Of a DNA stretch of 64,000 nucleotides, positions 1 through 6,481 are shown piece after piece; the stretch's first letter is position 1, and each line of letters begins with the position of its first letter. Under the pieces are notes generated by a model. That model searched no databases, was not told the DNA's origin, and worked only from the letters and a program-made list of their open reading frames with translations. Both the position numbers and the translations under genes were made by a program. Source of the DNA: Paenibacillus physcomitrellae (GTDB lineage: Bacteria > Bacillota > Bacilli > Paenibacillales > Paenibacillaceae); contig NZ_CP022584.1 in the NCBI RefSeq assembly GCF_002240225.1, positions 3,642,594-3,706,593 on the forward strand, given 5' to 3'.

Positions 1-128
1 ATGGACCTGTTGATGAGCCGTGGGGAGTTCGTCGGTTCTTTGTCCGTGACCCATTTGGCAAGCTCATTAATATACTTGCTCATATACAATAAAGTGCTTA
101 GATTCACGTCCACACAATCAATGTACAT
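1..128 (-). CDS. Possible 5' end of an unrecognised gene, cut by the window edge
   Basis: An open frame on the minus strand begins at an ATG at 126-128 and runs off the left edge. It gives about 42 residues, beginning MYIDCVDVNLST and passing through a second Met at residue 16 (ATG at 81-83). The peptide is mixed and soluble-looking, with the acidic and basic residues expected of a real protein. I see no good ribosome site before either ATG and no recognisable motif. It could be an intact gene start, a decayed remnant or chance. Only the part beyond position 1 can decide. Confidence 0.25.
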   Translation of the reverse strand, partial: MYIDCVDVNLSTLLYMSKYINELAKWVTDKEPTNSPRLINRS

Positions 129-261
129 AATGAATTAGGTAAACATAAGAAAATTAATTGCAAATTGTGAGATTCCTTGTAGAAATAGACTTGTTTGATC
201 TAGAGAACATTTAAAAGAATATTTATAATGACTGAGGTTTGGGGCAGGCTTCGAAGTCGGG

Positions 262-345
262 ACATCAGTTAACAACATATTCACACAGCGGGCCTGACGT
301 CCTTTGGTCTGAAGATGCATTGACAGAGAAGCAGACAACATTACA
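262..345. repeat. Copy D of a dispersed repeat (left module)
   Basis: This stretch shares an ordered set of words with 1478-1530 and 2308-2380: a TAACAACRT start, an ACAC block, GCGGGCC, ACGTCC, a TTGGT block and a purine-rich tail ending CAGACAACA. The match is degenerate but collinear. In copy B this module is followed directly by a GC-rich hairpin. Here the hairpin module is missing and reappears 440 bp downstream (copy A). No protein is supported. Confidence 0.45.
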
Positions 346-421
346 GACCCTATATAAATAAAAATCAATAAATCCTATAAAAGCGTTATAAAATGAGTTA
401 TACTCAGGTCAGAATAAGTAA

Positions 422-443
422 GAGCCGTGCGCGAACACGGCTC
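422..443 (-). terminator. Hairpin downstream of the type I toxin gene
   Basis: A perfect 8-bp stem, GAGCCGTG/CACGGCTC, with a 6-nt loop. On the minus strand it is followed by a weak T-rich stretch. It lies about 80 nt downstream of the toxin stop and is the likely 3' end of the toxin mRNA. Confidence 0.5.
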
Positions 444-460
444 CAAAGTATAATAACTGC

Positions 461-537
461 ATAAAGAGCAGTCGGCCACACTAGTTAGGTCGCAGAATAG
501 ACCGTTTCCTTAGGCAGGGCGGTCTATTTCTTTTTCA
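461..537 (+). ncRNA. Predicted antisense RNA of the type I toxin-antitoxin locus
   Basis: On the plus strand a consensus -10 box TATAAT lies at 449-454, without an obvious -35. It is followed about 45 nt later by an intrinsic terminator at 496-536. The predicted RNA of about 75 nt would overlap the 3' end of the toxin gene and its 3' untranslated region in a convergent arrangement, as in the txpA/RatA type of type I systems. The start point is inferred from the -10 box. The -10, the terminator and the toxin frame are seen directly. That the RNA is expressed and acts as antitoxin is inference. Confidence 0.5.
496..537 (+). terminator. Terminator of the predicted antisense RNA
   Basis: A 9-bp perfect stem AATAGACCG/CGGTCTATT (496-504 and 520-528) with a 15-nt loop is followed by TCTTTTTC on the plus strand. 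The hairpin overlaps the last codons of the convergent toxin gene. Confidence 0.6.
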
Positions 538-607
538 TGTAGGTAAGCAATGCCAGAATGAACATGCCGAACATGAACATTAAGGAAAGTGCATCTTTGA
601 CCTCCAT
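524..607 (-). CDS. Holin-like type I toxin, 27 residues
   Basis: A short frame encodes 27 residues: an acidic/polar start (MEVKDAL), one hydrophobic helix rich in Met, Phe and Leu, and a basic tail ending YMKKK. This is the layout of the putative holin-like toxin family of type I toxin-antitoxin modules in Firmicutes (TxpA/BsrG-like), usually 25-35 residues. The ribosome site is very strong, GGGAGGTG with suitable spacing before the ATG at 605-607. The protein is expected to insert in the cytoplasmic membrane and depolarise it if not silenced. A convergent antisense transcript overlapping its 3' end is predicted from a TATAAT box at 449-454 and a terminator at 496-536. The family call rests on architecture and the resemblance of the peptide. 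Toxicity is inferred. Confidence 0.78.
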   Translation of the reverse strand: MEVKDALSLMFMFGMFILALLTYMKKK

Positions 608-670
608 GGGCATCACCTCCCTTCAGGGAGATTAGCCGACCGCCCTTATAGCCGTATATTGCACTAGAAA

Positions 671-676
671 ATTATA
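671..676 (-). promoter_or_regulatory. -10 box of the toxin promoter
   Basis: Read on the minus strand this is TATAAT, in an AT-rich stretch about 64 nt upstream of the toxin start. No convincing -35 box is seen at 16-18 nt. A start near 664 would give a leader of about 57 nt, normal for type I toxin mRNAs. Confidence 0.35.
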
Positions 677-776
677 ACATATATGACATAATTAAATACC
701 GTTAAAATACTATATTTATCTAGAATACATAGGAAACAAAGCCGTATATGAGAATGTAAACTCACAGGCGTAAATT

Positions 777-850
777 CAGACAACACACGACCCGGTCTAA
801 GATAAGAGCTATCTAAGGCCGGGGCGTGTCATAGATGCGGGAACGTTAAC
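777..850. repeat. Copy A of a dispersed repeat (hairpin module)
   Basis: Starts CAGACAACACACGACCCGG and ends TAGATGCGGGAACGTTA, with an imperfect hairpin between (TCTAAGATAA and TATCTAAGG arms). It is nearly identical to 2379-2450, with about 60 of 70 positions matching by eye. Its first 9 bp, CAGACAACA, repeat the end of copy D at 332-340. Confidence 0.65.
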
Positions 851-969
851 GTTATGTGAAACCTCCGAAGAGCTGATAGAATGCGTTCTCAGAGGAGCAG
901 TATGCAATCAATAATCAGATATAGTTAGGATTCCGAATGGAATGAGTATCTTTTTTAGGAGGCTACCGC

Positions 970-1449
970 ATGTTAAAACTATTCGAATATAACTGGCAAG
1001 TTCGCAGGGATTGGTTTAATTGGTGTGGAACTGTAAGGGAAGAAGAATTATTGAACCAACGCACTGGCGGTATTGGGTCCATTCTCCCCACGTTGTATCA
1101 CATAGTGGCAGTCGAGTATGGCTGGATATGTGGTGGAATACAAGAAAAAGCGATTAATATCCCACAATTCAAGGAAGTGGCAAGCTTAAAGAAGTTAAAA
1201 GACTTTTCCGCCCGTTGCCACGAGGAACTAGCTCCATTTGTTTATGGTTGGAATGACAGTCTAGAAGAATGCATTATGATTGATATTACGGATGAAGGGG
1301 ACAGGGAGCCCCATAAATACGGCGAAGTGATGCGGCATGTGATCGCCCACGAGATCCATCACATCGGTCAATTATCTATATGGTCAAGGGAAATTGGCGT
1401 GAAGCCGGTTACTGCAAATTTGATCGGCAGAGGGTTATTTGATAATTAG
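970..1449 (+). CDS. DinB-family protein
   Basis: A 159-residue protein with the four-helix DinB/YfiT-like layout. The three histidines expected to hold a divalent metal are visible: His44 in the second helix and the HxxxH pair His127 and His131 in a late helix (HEIHH). Length fits the family. DinB proteins are damage-inducible or metal-dependent enzymes of mostly unknown substrate; some act in thiol transfer or detoxification. A clear ribosome site, TAGGAGG, sits 8 nt before the ATG. The following gene is a reductase-like protein 170 bp away, with a repeat between. The specific reaction cannot be told from sequence. Confidence 0.85.
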   Translation: MLKLFEYNWQVRRDWFNWCGTVREEELLNQRTGGIGSILPTLYHIVAVEYGWICGGIQEKAINIPQFKEVASLKKLKDFSARCHEELAPFVYGWNDSLEECIMIDITDEGDREPHKYGEVMRHVIAHEIHHIGQLSIWSREIGVKPVTANLIGRGLFDN

Positions 1450-1477
1450 TAGGTTCGATGAAGTCGGAAGAATCGCA

Positions 1478-1530
1478 TAACAACGTATTGACGCATCGGG
1501 ACATTCGTCCCTCGGTCCGGCAGAAGTTAG
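1478..1530. repeat. Copy E of a dispersed repeat (left module)
   Basis: TAACAACGTA, GACGC, CGGGAC, CGTCCCTCGGT and CAGAAG occur in the same order as in copies B and D. It lies between the DinB and DHFR-like genes, in a stretch that stays open only by chance in the frame of the latter. More diverged than A and B. Confidence 0.4.
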
Positions 1531-1619
1531 GGGTATTAGCAATGAAACATACAATCCTAACCTTTATACGAGATCTTGTAGTCAATACATTACATCATAT
1601 AAACAAAGGAGAATTGAAA

Positions 1620-2195
1620 ATGAGAAAACTCGTTCTATTTCTGCACGCATCACTTGACGGTTTTGTAGAAGGGCCGAACGGTGAAATGGACATTGGCTGG
1701 GTTTCCTACGATGCTGATTTAGAGAAACACGCGAAAGAAATTCTCAGTACTGCCGACACTGTCATTTGGGGACGTGGAACTTATCAGATGATGCATAGTT
1801 ACTGGCCATCTGTGCCTTCGAACCCATCAGCTTCGCAATATGAACGGAATCATGCCGAGTGGATCGAAAAGACAGCCAAAATCGTATTTTCCACGACGCT
1901 GGAGAATGTCGAATGGAACAATTCCAGACTGGTAAAGGAAGATGTTGAGAAAGAGATCAGGAACCTCAAACAACAGCCAGGCAAGGATATAGTCATCCTC
2001 GGCAGTCCCAGGTTTGCGCACCACGTGATGGGTCTTGATCTAATCGATGAGTACAAAATTACGGTTTCTCCTGTCCTGATCGGCAGCGGGCTGCCATTGT
2101 TTCAAGGACTCCAAGAGAAGACCAATCTTAAACTCATCGAAAATAAAACTTTCGATTCCGGAGCCATTGGTCTCTGCTACCAAACGGTTAGATGA
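1620..2195 (+). CDS. Dihydrofolate reductase-like (RibD C-terminal domain) protein
   Basis: A 191-residue protein starting MRKLVLFLHASLDGFVEG, the typical first strand of the DHFR-like RibD_C family (YwjB/YyaP type). An inner GxxxY stretch (WGRGTYQMM, about residues 42-50) and a late ILGSPRF/LIDEY/SPVLIGSG region match the NADPH-binding fold. The start at 1620 is chosen because AAAGGAG lies 10 nt upstream and the family begins here; the frame stays open to 1458 but that part covers a repeat. These proteins are putative NADPH-dependent reductases of unknown substrate, not the housekeeping DHFR. Confidence 0.85.
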   Translation: MRKLVLFLHASLDGFVEGPNGEMDIGWVSYDADLEKHAKEILSTADTVIWGRGTYQMMHSYWPSVPSNPSASQYERNHAEWIEKTAKIVFSTTLENVEWNNSRLVKEDVEKEIRNLKQQPGKDIVILGSPRFAHHVMGLDLIDEYKITVSPVLIGSGLPLFQGLQEKTNLKLIENKTFDSGAIGLCYQTVR

Positions 2196-2307
2196 CTAGG
2201 CTCGTAAGGTAATTTGCATTACCCAATTAGTCAACGGGGCTGAACTAACGGGGGCGATAGTTAAAAGTGAATGATGGTATTTGTATTTCGGAGAAAGCAC
2301 TAACATC

Positions 2308-2450
2308 CTATAACATCGTAAACACGCTGCGGGCTCACGTCCCTTGGTTGTCAGATGTATAAACATGGAGGCAAGCTCAGGCAACACACGACCCGGCCTT
2401 AGATAACTCTTATCTAAGGCCGGGTCGCGTCGTAGATGCGGGAACGTTAT
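2308..2450. repeat. Copy B of the dispersed repeat (both modules)
   Basis: The fullest copy, about 140 bp. The left module (2308-2355) resembles copies D and E. It runs directly into the hairpin module (2379-2450), shared with copy A. The hairpin CGACCCGGCCTTAGATAA / TTATCTAAGGCCGGGTCG (2389-2425) is almost perfect, with a CTC loop. The rest of the 2196-2678 gap shows an AT-rich leader near 2520-2560 and no gene. Confidence 0.65.
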
Positions 2451-2678
2451 ATGGAAGAGCTGTTATTATATTAAAATTCTATAATCAAAAGGTTACAAGG
2501 ATACAAGAGTAATTGTACGTGTATGTAAATAAAGGTAAAATATAACTACAATTGAATCTAGGTGGGCATGGCTTCCCCATCCCCTAACACCATATTCACA
2601 ATCGGGGCATCCGCCCAAGCGCCCTTTCCGCGAATGCATATGATGATTATGCCTATACACTGAAAGGAGCGATAACAT

Positions 2679-3059
2679 ATGGGACTTTTTTCAACCCCAG
2701 GAACCGGCGGAGGATTCCCGGGATCCCCGAGTGGATCTGGCGTGTCGGGAGGAACGGGTTTTCCAGGCGGATTTACGGGGGGATTCCCCGGAGGATTTCC
2801 GGGAGGTGTTCAAGCACCGTCTTCTCCTCCACCGCAATTTTTACCCCAAATGTCGGCCACCACATTTGCCATTGACCCCGGCGCGATCAGAGGCTGCTTA
2901 TTCCGAAACACATACGTTTGGCTGAACAACGGCGAACAATTCTGGTTCTTCCCGATATTCGTCGGGCGTAATTCTGTTGCAGGGTTTAGATGGTTTGGTT
3001 TCTTCTGGGCATACTTTGGCATTGATTTGAATCGGATTCGTTCGTTCACGTGCTTCTAA
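2679..3059 (+). CDS. Gly/Phe/Pro-repeat protein with aromatic C-terminal domain
   Basis: A 126-residue protein of unknown function. Residues 8-45 are low complexity, with repeated GGFPGG and GGFTGG units, then a Ser/Pro linker (47-54). Residues 60-126 form a compact domain rich in Trp and Phe (YVWLNNGEQFWFF, FRWFGFFWAYFG) with two Cys near its ends (about 72 and 125). The ribosome site GAAAGGAG is well placed. The layout recalls small spore-coat or envelope proteins of Bacillales, but no named family is recognised. The upstream stretch is AT-rich and could carry a sporulation promoter; none was identified firmly. Confidence 0.75.
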   Translation: MGLFSTPGTGGGFPGSPSGSGVSGGTGFPGGFTGGFPGGFPGGVQAPSSPPPQFLPQMSATTFAIDPGAIRGCLFRNTYVWLNNGEQFWFFPIFVGRNSVAGFRWFGFFWAYFGIDLNRIRSFTCF

Positions 3060-3093
3060 GCCGACTGCGAAAAAGAATAGCCTTCGGGCACAG

Positions 3094-3130
3094 CGATCCC
3101 CTTAGGATAAGAGCGATCTAAGGGGGATCG
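3094..3130. repeat. Copy C hairpin of the dispersed repeat family
   Basis: CGATCCCCTTAGGATAA, a GAG loop, then a complementary CGATCTAAGGGGGATCG arm. The plan (GGATC ends, TTAG/CTAA core, ATAAGAG loop) matches copies A and B although the GC arms differ in sequence, which suggests compensatory change. It lies just after the gene ending at 3059 and could act as its terminator, but no T-run follows. Confidence 0.45.
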
Positions 3131-3188
3131 GCGTCGTGAGTATAAGAGCATATCGAGATCTACGCAAACATATAGAAAAAGTGAGAGA

Positions 3189-3425
3189 TTGGATTTAGAC
3201 TTTCACAAAGCTACCAGCCTGCCGGAAGCAAGTAATCCTGCAGCCAGTTACACTAATTTTGTAATTGTAAACGGGCTGATGTTTGTTTCCGGTAAGGGGC
3301 CTAGCGGCAGCCCGAAAGGGAAGCTCGGCAGTACATATACAACACAAGAAGGATATGAATTTGCAAGACAAACCGGAAACAAAGTCATAAATATAAAAGG
3401 GGAATTAATCATAGGCTGCTGTTGA
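3189..3425 (+). pseudogene. Truncated RidA/YjgF-like gene
   Basis: The frame gives 78 residues from a TTG start. Residues 9-62 match the N-terminal half of the longer RidA-like proteins: LPEASNPAASYTNFV, GLMFVSGKGP, GKLGSTYTTQEGYEFARQTG. After residue 64 the similarity stops and the frame ends in an unrelated tail. Family members need about 120-150 residues, including a C-terminal strand with the active-site region, which is absent. A full-length RidA homologue lies at 31141-31518. I read this as a decayed gene. Confidence 0.6.
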
Positions 3426-3452
3426 TATTACCCTTCAATTTGGAGGAATGAC

Positions 3453-3713
3453 ATGTATTTAAAATCAATTTTATCGTCTTTAGTTCTGTTGGTTGTGGGC
3501 AATCTATTGATTGCTTTAAGTTTAGCCAAGGGCGAGGATTGGGCAGCAACAATGATACCGACAGATTACGGGGTTTCAATTGCTTATAAGAGCGGGATCA
3601 TTATGGCAGTGAAATTAACTTTGTTATTAACGGGAATCTATTTCTTGTTGGCTTCGTTAATATTATTTGTCATATCGACATTTTTTATGATTCGAAGGAA
3701 CCAAAATAAATAG
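3453..3713 (+). CDS. Small two-helix membrane protein
   Basis: An 86-residue protein with two clear hydrophobic segments (about residues 5-25 and 50-78) separated by a polar loop, and a basic tail (RRNQNK), so the C-terminus should be cytoplasmic. Ribosome site TTTGGAGG 6 nt before the ATG. Not recognised as a named family. The neighbours are also small membrane or exported proteins without function. Confidence 0.65.
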   Translation: MYLKSILSSLVLLVVGNLLIALSLAKGEDWAATMIPTDYGVSIAYKSGIIMAVKLTLLLTGIYFLLASLILFVISTFFMIRRNQNK

Positions 3714-3799
3714 GATGCCCATTACAGTGGGTATTTACCAACATGTAAATAAAGGAGAAATATAACTCGATTAAATACGCCTCGATCGGAGCTGATAAT

Positions 3800-4051
3800 T
3801 TGCTAATGTATATCATTCTTTCAATTGGATGTCTATTCTCATTAGCCGCGAACTTCAGGCATAAGAAAGAAGAATATTTGAATCACATTCTAATAACGAT
3901 TATGGTGTATTGTTTCTTCTTTATAATCGTAAGAATCAATCAAACATTAATGCCTCCTCTTTACAGCACAACTCCAATAACCATCCTGGTGTTGATTTCC
4001 TTAATTACTTTATTAATCTATCAATTTAGACAATCGGATTTGAATCGGTAA
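3800..4051 (+). CDS. Small membrane protein
   Basis: An 83-residue frame with three possible hydrophobic segments (about 3-20, 29-45, 58-75) and a charged stretch RHKKEE after the first. The start is uncertain: TTG at 3800 has CGGAG 8 nt upstream, and an ATG follows at 3806. About 40-60 bp upstream lies a 25-nt segment also found at 2523-2545, so this leader may be a duplicated remnant. No family recognised. Confidence 0.5.
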   Translation: MLMYIILSIGCLFSLAANFRHKKEEYLNHILITIMVYCFFFIIVRINQTLMPPLYSTTPITILVLISLITLLIYQFRQSDLNR

Positions 4052-4158
4052 CATTGTGGAGGCAAAGGAAAAAGAAGGAGATCTTATCCTCACGCATCAC
4101 GATGCCCGGGATTTTATTTATGGCATGAAAGAGGAGTGTGTCCGGAGGCTTAAAGAGT

Positions 4159-4584
4159 ATGAAATCGCCCATTATTACGATGAAGCTGCTTCTTTTTATA
4201 TTGTTAATTATGGTACCTGTACTGTGCGCAGGATGCTCTGACTTGAAAGTTGGCCACGGCTTGGAATCCATAGCCCTTGACTGTTTCGAAAGCCCAAGTC
4301 TGAGCAATAGTGACTGTAAGGATAAGTTTTATGATGATGATAAAACATTGAAGAAATTTAGAGAAGCGATCGAGAAGGCGAACAGGATTCCAGGTGCGCT
4401 AGATTATCAACCCGAGTATACGATGACCCTTACTTATAGAAATAGCAATCAAAGCGTCTTTTATTTCTCGCTGACCTCAAATCGTGATTATAACGGATTA
4501 GTAGTGGAGCAATCCAATTCGGAGAAAGGTTACTCGATCCCCAAGGATAAGGCGAATGAATTAAGGGATATTGTTTATAGGTAA
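4159..4584 (+). CDS. Putative lipoprotein
   Basis: A 141-residue protein. It begins with MKSPIITMKLL, then a hydrophobic core and a lipobox ending Leu-Cys-Ala-Gly-Cys, so Cys at about residue 26 should be lipidated and the protein anchored outside the membrane. The mature part is charged, with a Tyr/Thr-rich strand region (YTMTLTYRNSNQSVFYFSL) and no known domain. The start at 4159 follows GGAGG by 10 nt; an upstream GTG at 4138 keeps the frame but spoils the signal peptide. A second frame, 4056-4241, overlaps the start. Function unknown. Confidence 0.65.
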   Translation: MKSPIITMKLLLFILLIMVPVLCAGCSDLKVGHGLESIALDCFESPSLSNSDCKDKFYDDDKTLKKFREAIEKANRIPGALDYQPEYTMTLTYRNSNQSVFYFSLTSNRDYNGLVVEQSNSEKGYSIPKDKANELRDIVYR

Positions 4585-4668
4585 ACTTAACAACGATAAG
4601 ACATTCCCTTAAGCCAGCATACTCCGTGCCCTCAAGCATTTCCCTCTATATAGATACAGTTAAAAATG

Positions 4669-4717
4669 AAGCCGTCCTGCCATTAACCTACCGGTATGTA
4701 CGGCTTTTCCCTTTTTT
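4669..4717 (+). terminator. Terminator after the lipoprotein gene
   Basis: AAGCCGT at 4669-4675 pairs with ACGGCTT at 4700-4706, followed by TTCCCTTTTTT. The rest of the 4585-4880 gap is AT-rich, with a probable promoter for the next gene but no further frame. Confidence 0.55.
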
Positions 4718-4880
4718 ACGCGCAAGAAGGCGATAACTTTTCCCTTTATTTTCCTGCTTTTGTTTCTCAACCCAACCATCAAACATAAAAAAATATGCAA
4801 GTATCTTAGTAGTTTTGTCCACTCCATCTACAAGAGTCATCAATATACTAACTTAGAAAATACTTGGAGGTGAATTATTA

Positions 4881-5288
4881 ATGAGTACTTTTTTGGATGC
4901 TAGAAGTTCAATGAACTCCAACACTGTTGGAGCACCGGGAGTGGCTTTGACCTCTACGCCTACTTTATTTGGAATTATTGGCCTTCAAACACAAGGTGTA
5001 GCCAATCCGCTGGTTACGCTGACTGGTTCTGTTGGGATCAGCGGGGACTTCGGAGACACGTATACCGTTGAGATCGTTCGGGGTTCATCTATTGCAACAG
5101 GAACTGTTATCTATACGGCGTCGGGAGTAGTCACTGCTACCGCAACAACACAGGTAGTTTCTTTCACAGCCCAAGATCTTCTTGCTCCTGCGGCACTAGA
5201 AACTGTGTATACCGCGTTTGTCTCTGGAGTGACCACAGCAATCCGCAATGGCCCGGAAGTATTTATGGGTACTGCAACTGCACTGTAA
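4881..5288 (+). CDS. Thr/Val/Ala-rich beta-type protein, candidate surface protein
   Basis: A 135-residue protein with no signal peptide, rich in Thr, Val, Ala, Gly and Ser with alternating patterns typical of beta-sandwich folds (TLTGSVGISGDFGDTYTVEIV, about 46-66). Only a few charged residues and no Cys. Ribosome site CTTGGAGG. It lies about 95 bp upstream of a glycosyltransferase, at the head of a glycan cluster. Bacillales spore-surface glycoproteins are often placed next to their glycosyltransferases, so it may be the acceptor or an exosporium/coat component. That role is inference; the family is not recognised. Confidence 0.7.
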   Translation: MSTFLDARSSMNSNTVGAPGVALTSTPTLFGIIGLQTQGVANPLVTLTGSVGISGDFGDTYTVEIVRGSSIATGTVIYTASGVVTATATTQVVSFTAQDLLAPAALETVYTAFVSGVTTAIRNGPEVFMGTATAL

Positions 5289-5305
5289 AAGCAGCACAAT
5301 CAGAC

Positions 5306-5337
5306 AAGGGGCGGGAAGCAATTCCTGCCTCTTTTAT
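5306..5337 (+). terminator. Terminator or attenuator between surface protein and glycosyltransferase
   Basis: AGGGGCGGGAA pairs imperfectly with TTCCTGCCTCTT across a short loop, then TTTATAT. A partial read-through signal would let the first gene be expressed above the glycosyltransferase. Confidence 0.45.
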
Positions 5338-5383
5338 ATACAGAAGAACAGATGAAATGCAGGTGAACGGAGGCTGGGATCCA

Positions 5384-6319
5384 TTGAGAAAGCTTAAACT
5401 ACTGTTGATTACGCGGGACTTCAGCAGGCATATGGAGCGGAGCTTCCACTACTTTTATCAGGAGCTGTTGCCTTACGCAGATATTGCGCTTCATTTCGAG
5501 GACGGCGACATTTCGGTCATTCTCAAACAGCTGCCCTTTAAGCCGGACTTTATCCTCCTTAACGACTATCGCAATACCCATTGCCCGAGAATAGAAGGTC
5601 TTTCCCGTCTGTCCATCCCCTGGGGCATTATCATGCACGATCTCCACTTTGACGTAAAAGGGCGCAAAACTTTCATTCAGCAGAATCAAGTTCCTGTTAT
5701 CTTCACGATGTATCGCAGTGCGTTTATCGACCGGTATCCTGAATTCGTTTCAAAAATGAGATGGCTGCCGCATTTCGCTCACGCTCCAGTCTTTCGGGAT
5801 TACCATCAAGCCAAAAGCATTGACTTGCTGCTCATGGGATTCGTAGAGCGAAAATATTATCCGCTGCGCTATCAGATGCTTAACCATTTTCAAGGGCGCC
5901 CGGGTTTTGTGTATCACGAGCATCCCGGCTATTTGCAGTTCCCGGATCATACAGATGCCTGGATCGCTGAGAACTATGCCAAAGAAATTAATAGAAGCCG
6001 GATATTCCTTTCCTGCGACTCCATTCTTCATTATCCGCTGCGCAAATATTTTGAGGTGCTTGCCTGCAATACCCTGCTGCTTGCTCCTTGTAATGAGGAT
6101 CTACTAGCCTTGGGTTTTGAACCGGGAAAACATTTCGTTGCCATAACGGAAGAAAATTTCCGCGAACAAGTCGATTTCTACAGTGCCAGGCGGAATCAGG
6201 CGATAGTAACGAAGATAGCGCGGCAAGGTTTTGAATTTGTTCATAAACGGCATACCTCCGCCATTCGTGCGGCTGAGTTTATACGAATGGTGCAATCGAT
6301 TATCCATACAGGATCATAG
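5384..6319 (+). CDS. CgeB/YkvP-like glycosyltransferase
   Basis: About 311 residues. The N-terminal half has a Rossmann-like start (LKLLLITRDFS) and a middle HDLHFD stretch. The C-terminal half has the family pattern of CgeB-type glycosyltransferases: an RSRIFLSCDS stretch, then LRKYFEVLACNTLLLAP and a final helix. CgeB and YkvP act on spore or cell surface polysaccharide in Bacillus. I prefer the TTG at 5384 because GGAGG precedes it; an in-frame ATG at 5357 has a poor ribosome site. Followed by a nucleotide-sugar dehydrogenase 160 bp on. Sugar donor and acceptor are unknown. Confidence 0.75.
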   Translation: MRKLKLLLITRDFSRHMERSFHYFYQELLPYADIALHFEDGDISVILKQLPFKPDFILLNDYRNTHCPRIEGLSRLSIPWGIIMHDLHFDVKGRKTFIQQNQVPVIFTMYRSAFIDRYPEFVSKMRWLPHFAHAPVFRDYHQAKSIDLLLMGFVERKYYPLRYQMLNHFQGRPGFVYHEHPGYLQFPDHTDAWIAENYAKEINRSRIFLSCDSILHYPLRKYFEVLACNTLLLAPCNEDLLALGFEPGKHFVAITEENFREQVDFYSARRNQAIVTKIARQGFEFVHKRHTSAIRAAEFIRMVQSIIHTGS

Positions 6320-6481
6320 AGCCTCCTTCTGGTTATCTATGCCATATCAGATCGTTTTTCTCTCTCCTGATAAGATCGTCCATACCATTTATGGTTTCTT
6401 TCATAAGTTATATAGAAGTTTTAAAGGCGTTCATACGAACCGAATCGCTTTACATGAGGGGGGACAGAAGTGGAGGGTCAT

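Noticed and set aside
4056..4241. A 61-residue plus-strand frame starting GTG (EAKEKEGDLILTHHDARDFIYG)
   Set aside because: The first 35 residues look protein-like, but it overlaps the lipoprotein gene in another frame, loses its character in the overlap and has no recognisable family. It may be a remnant; I did not list it as a gene.
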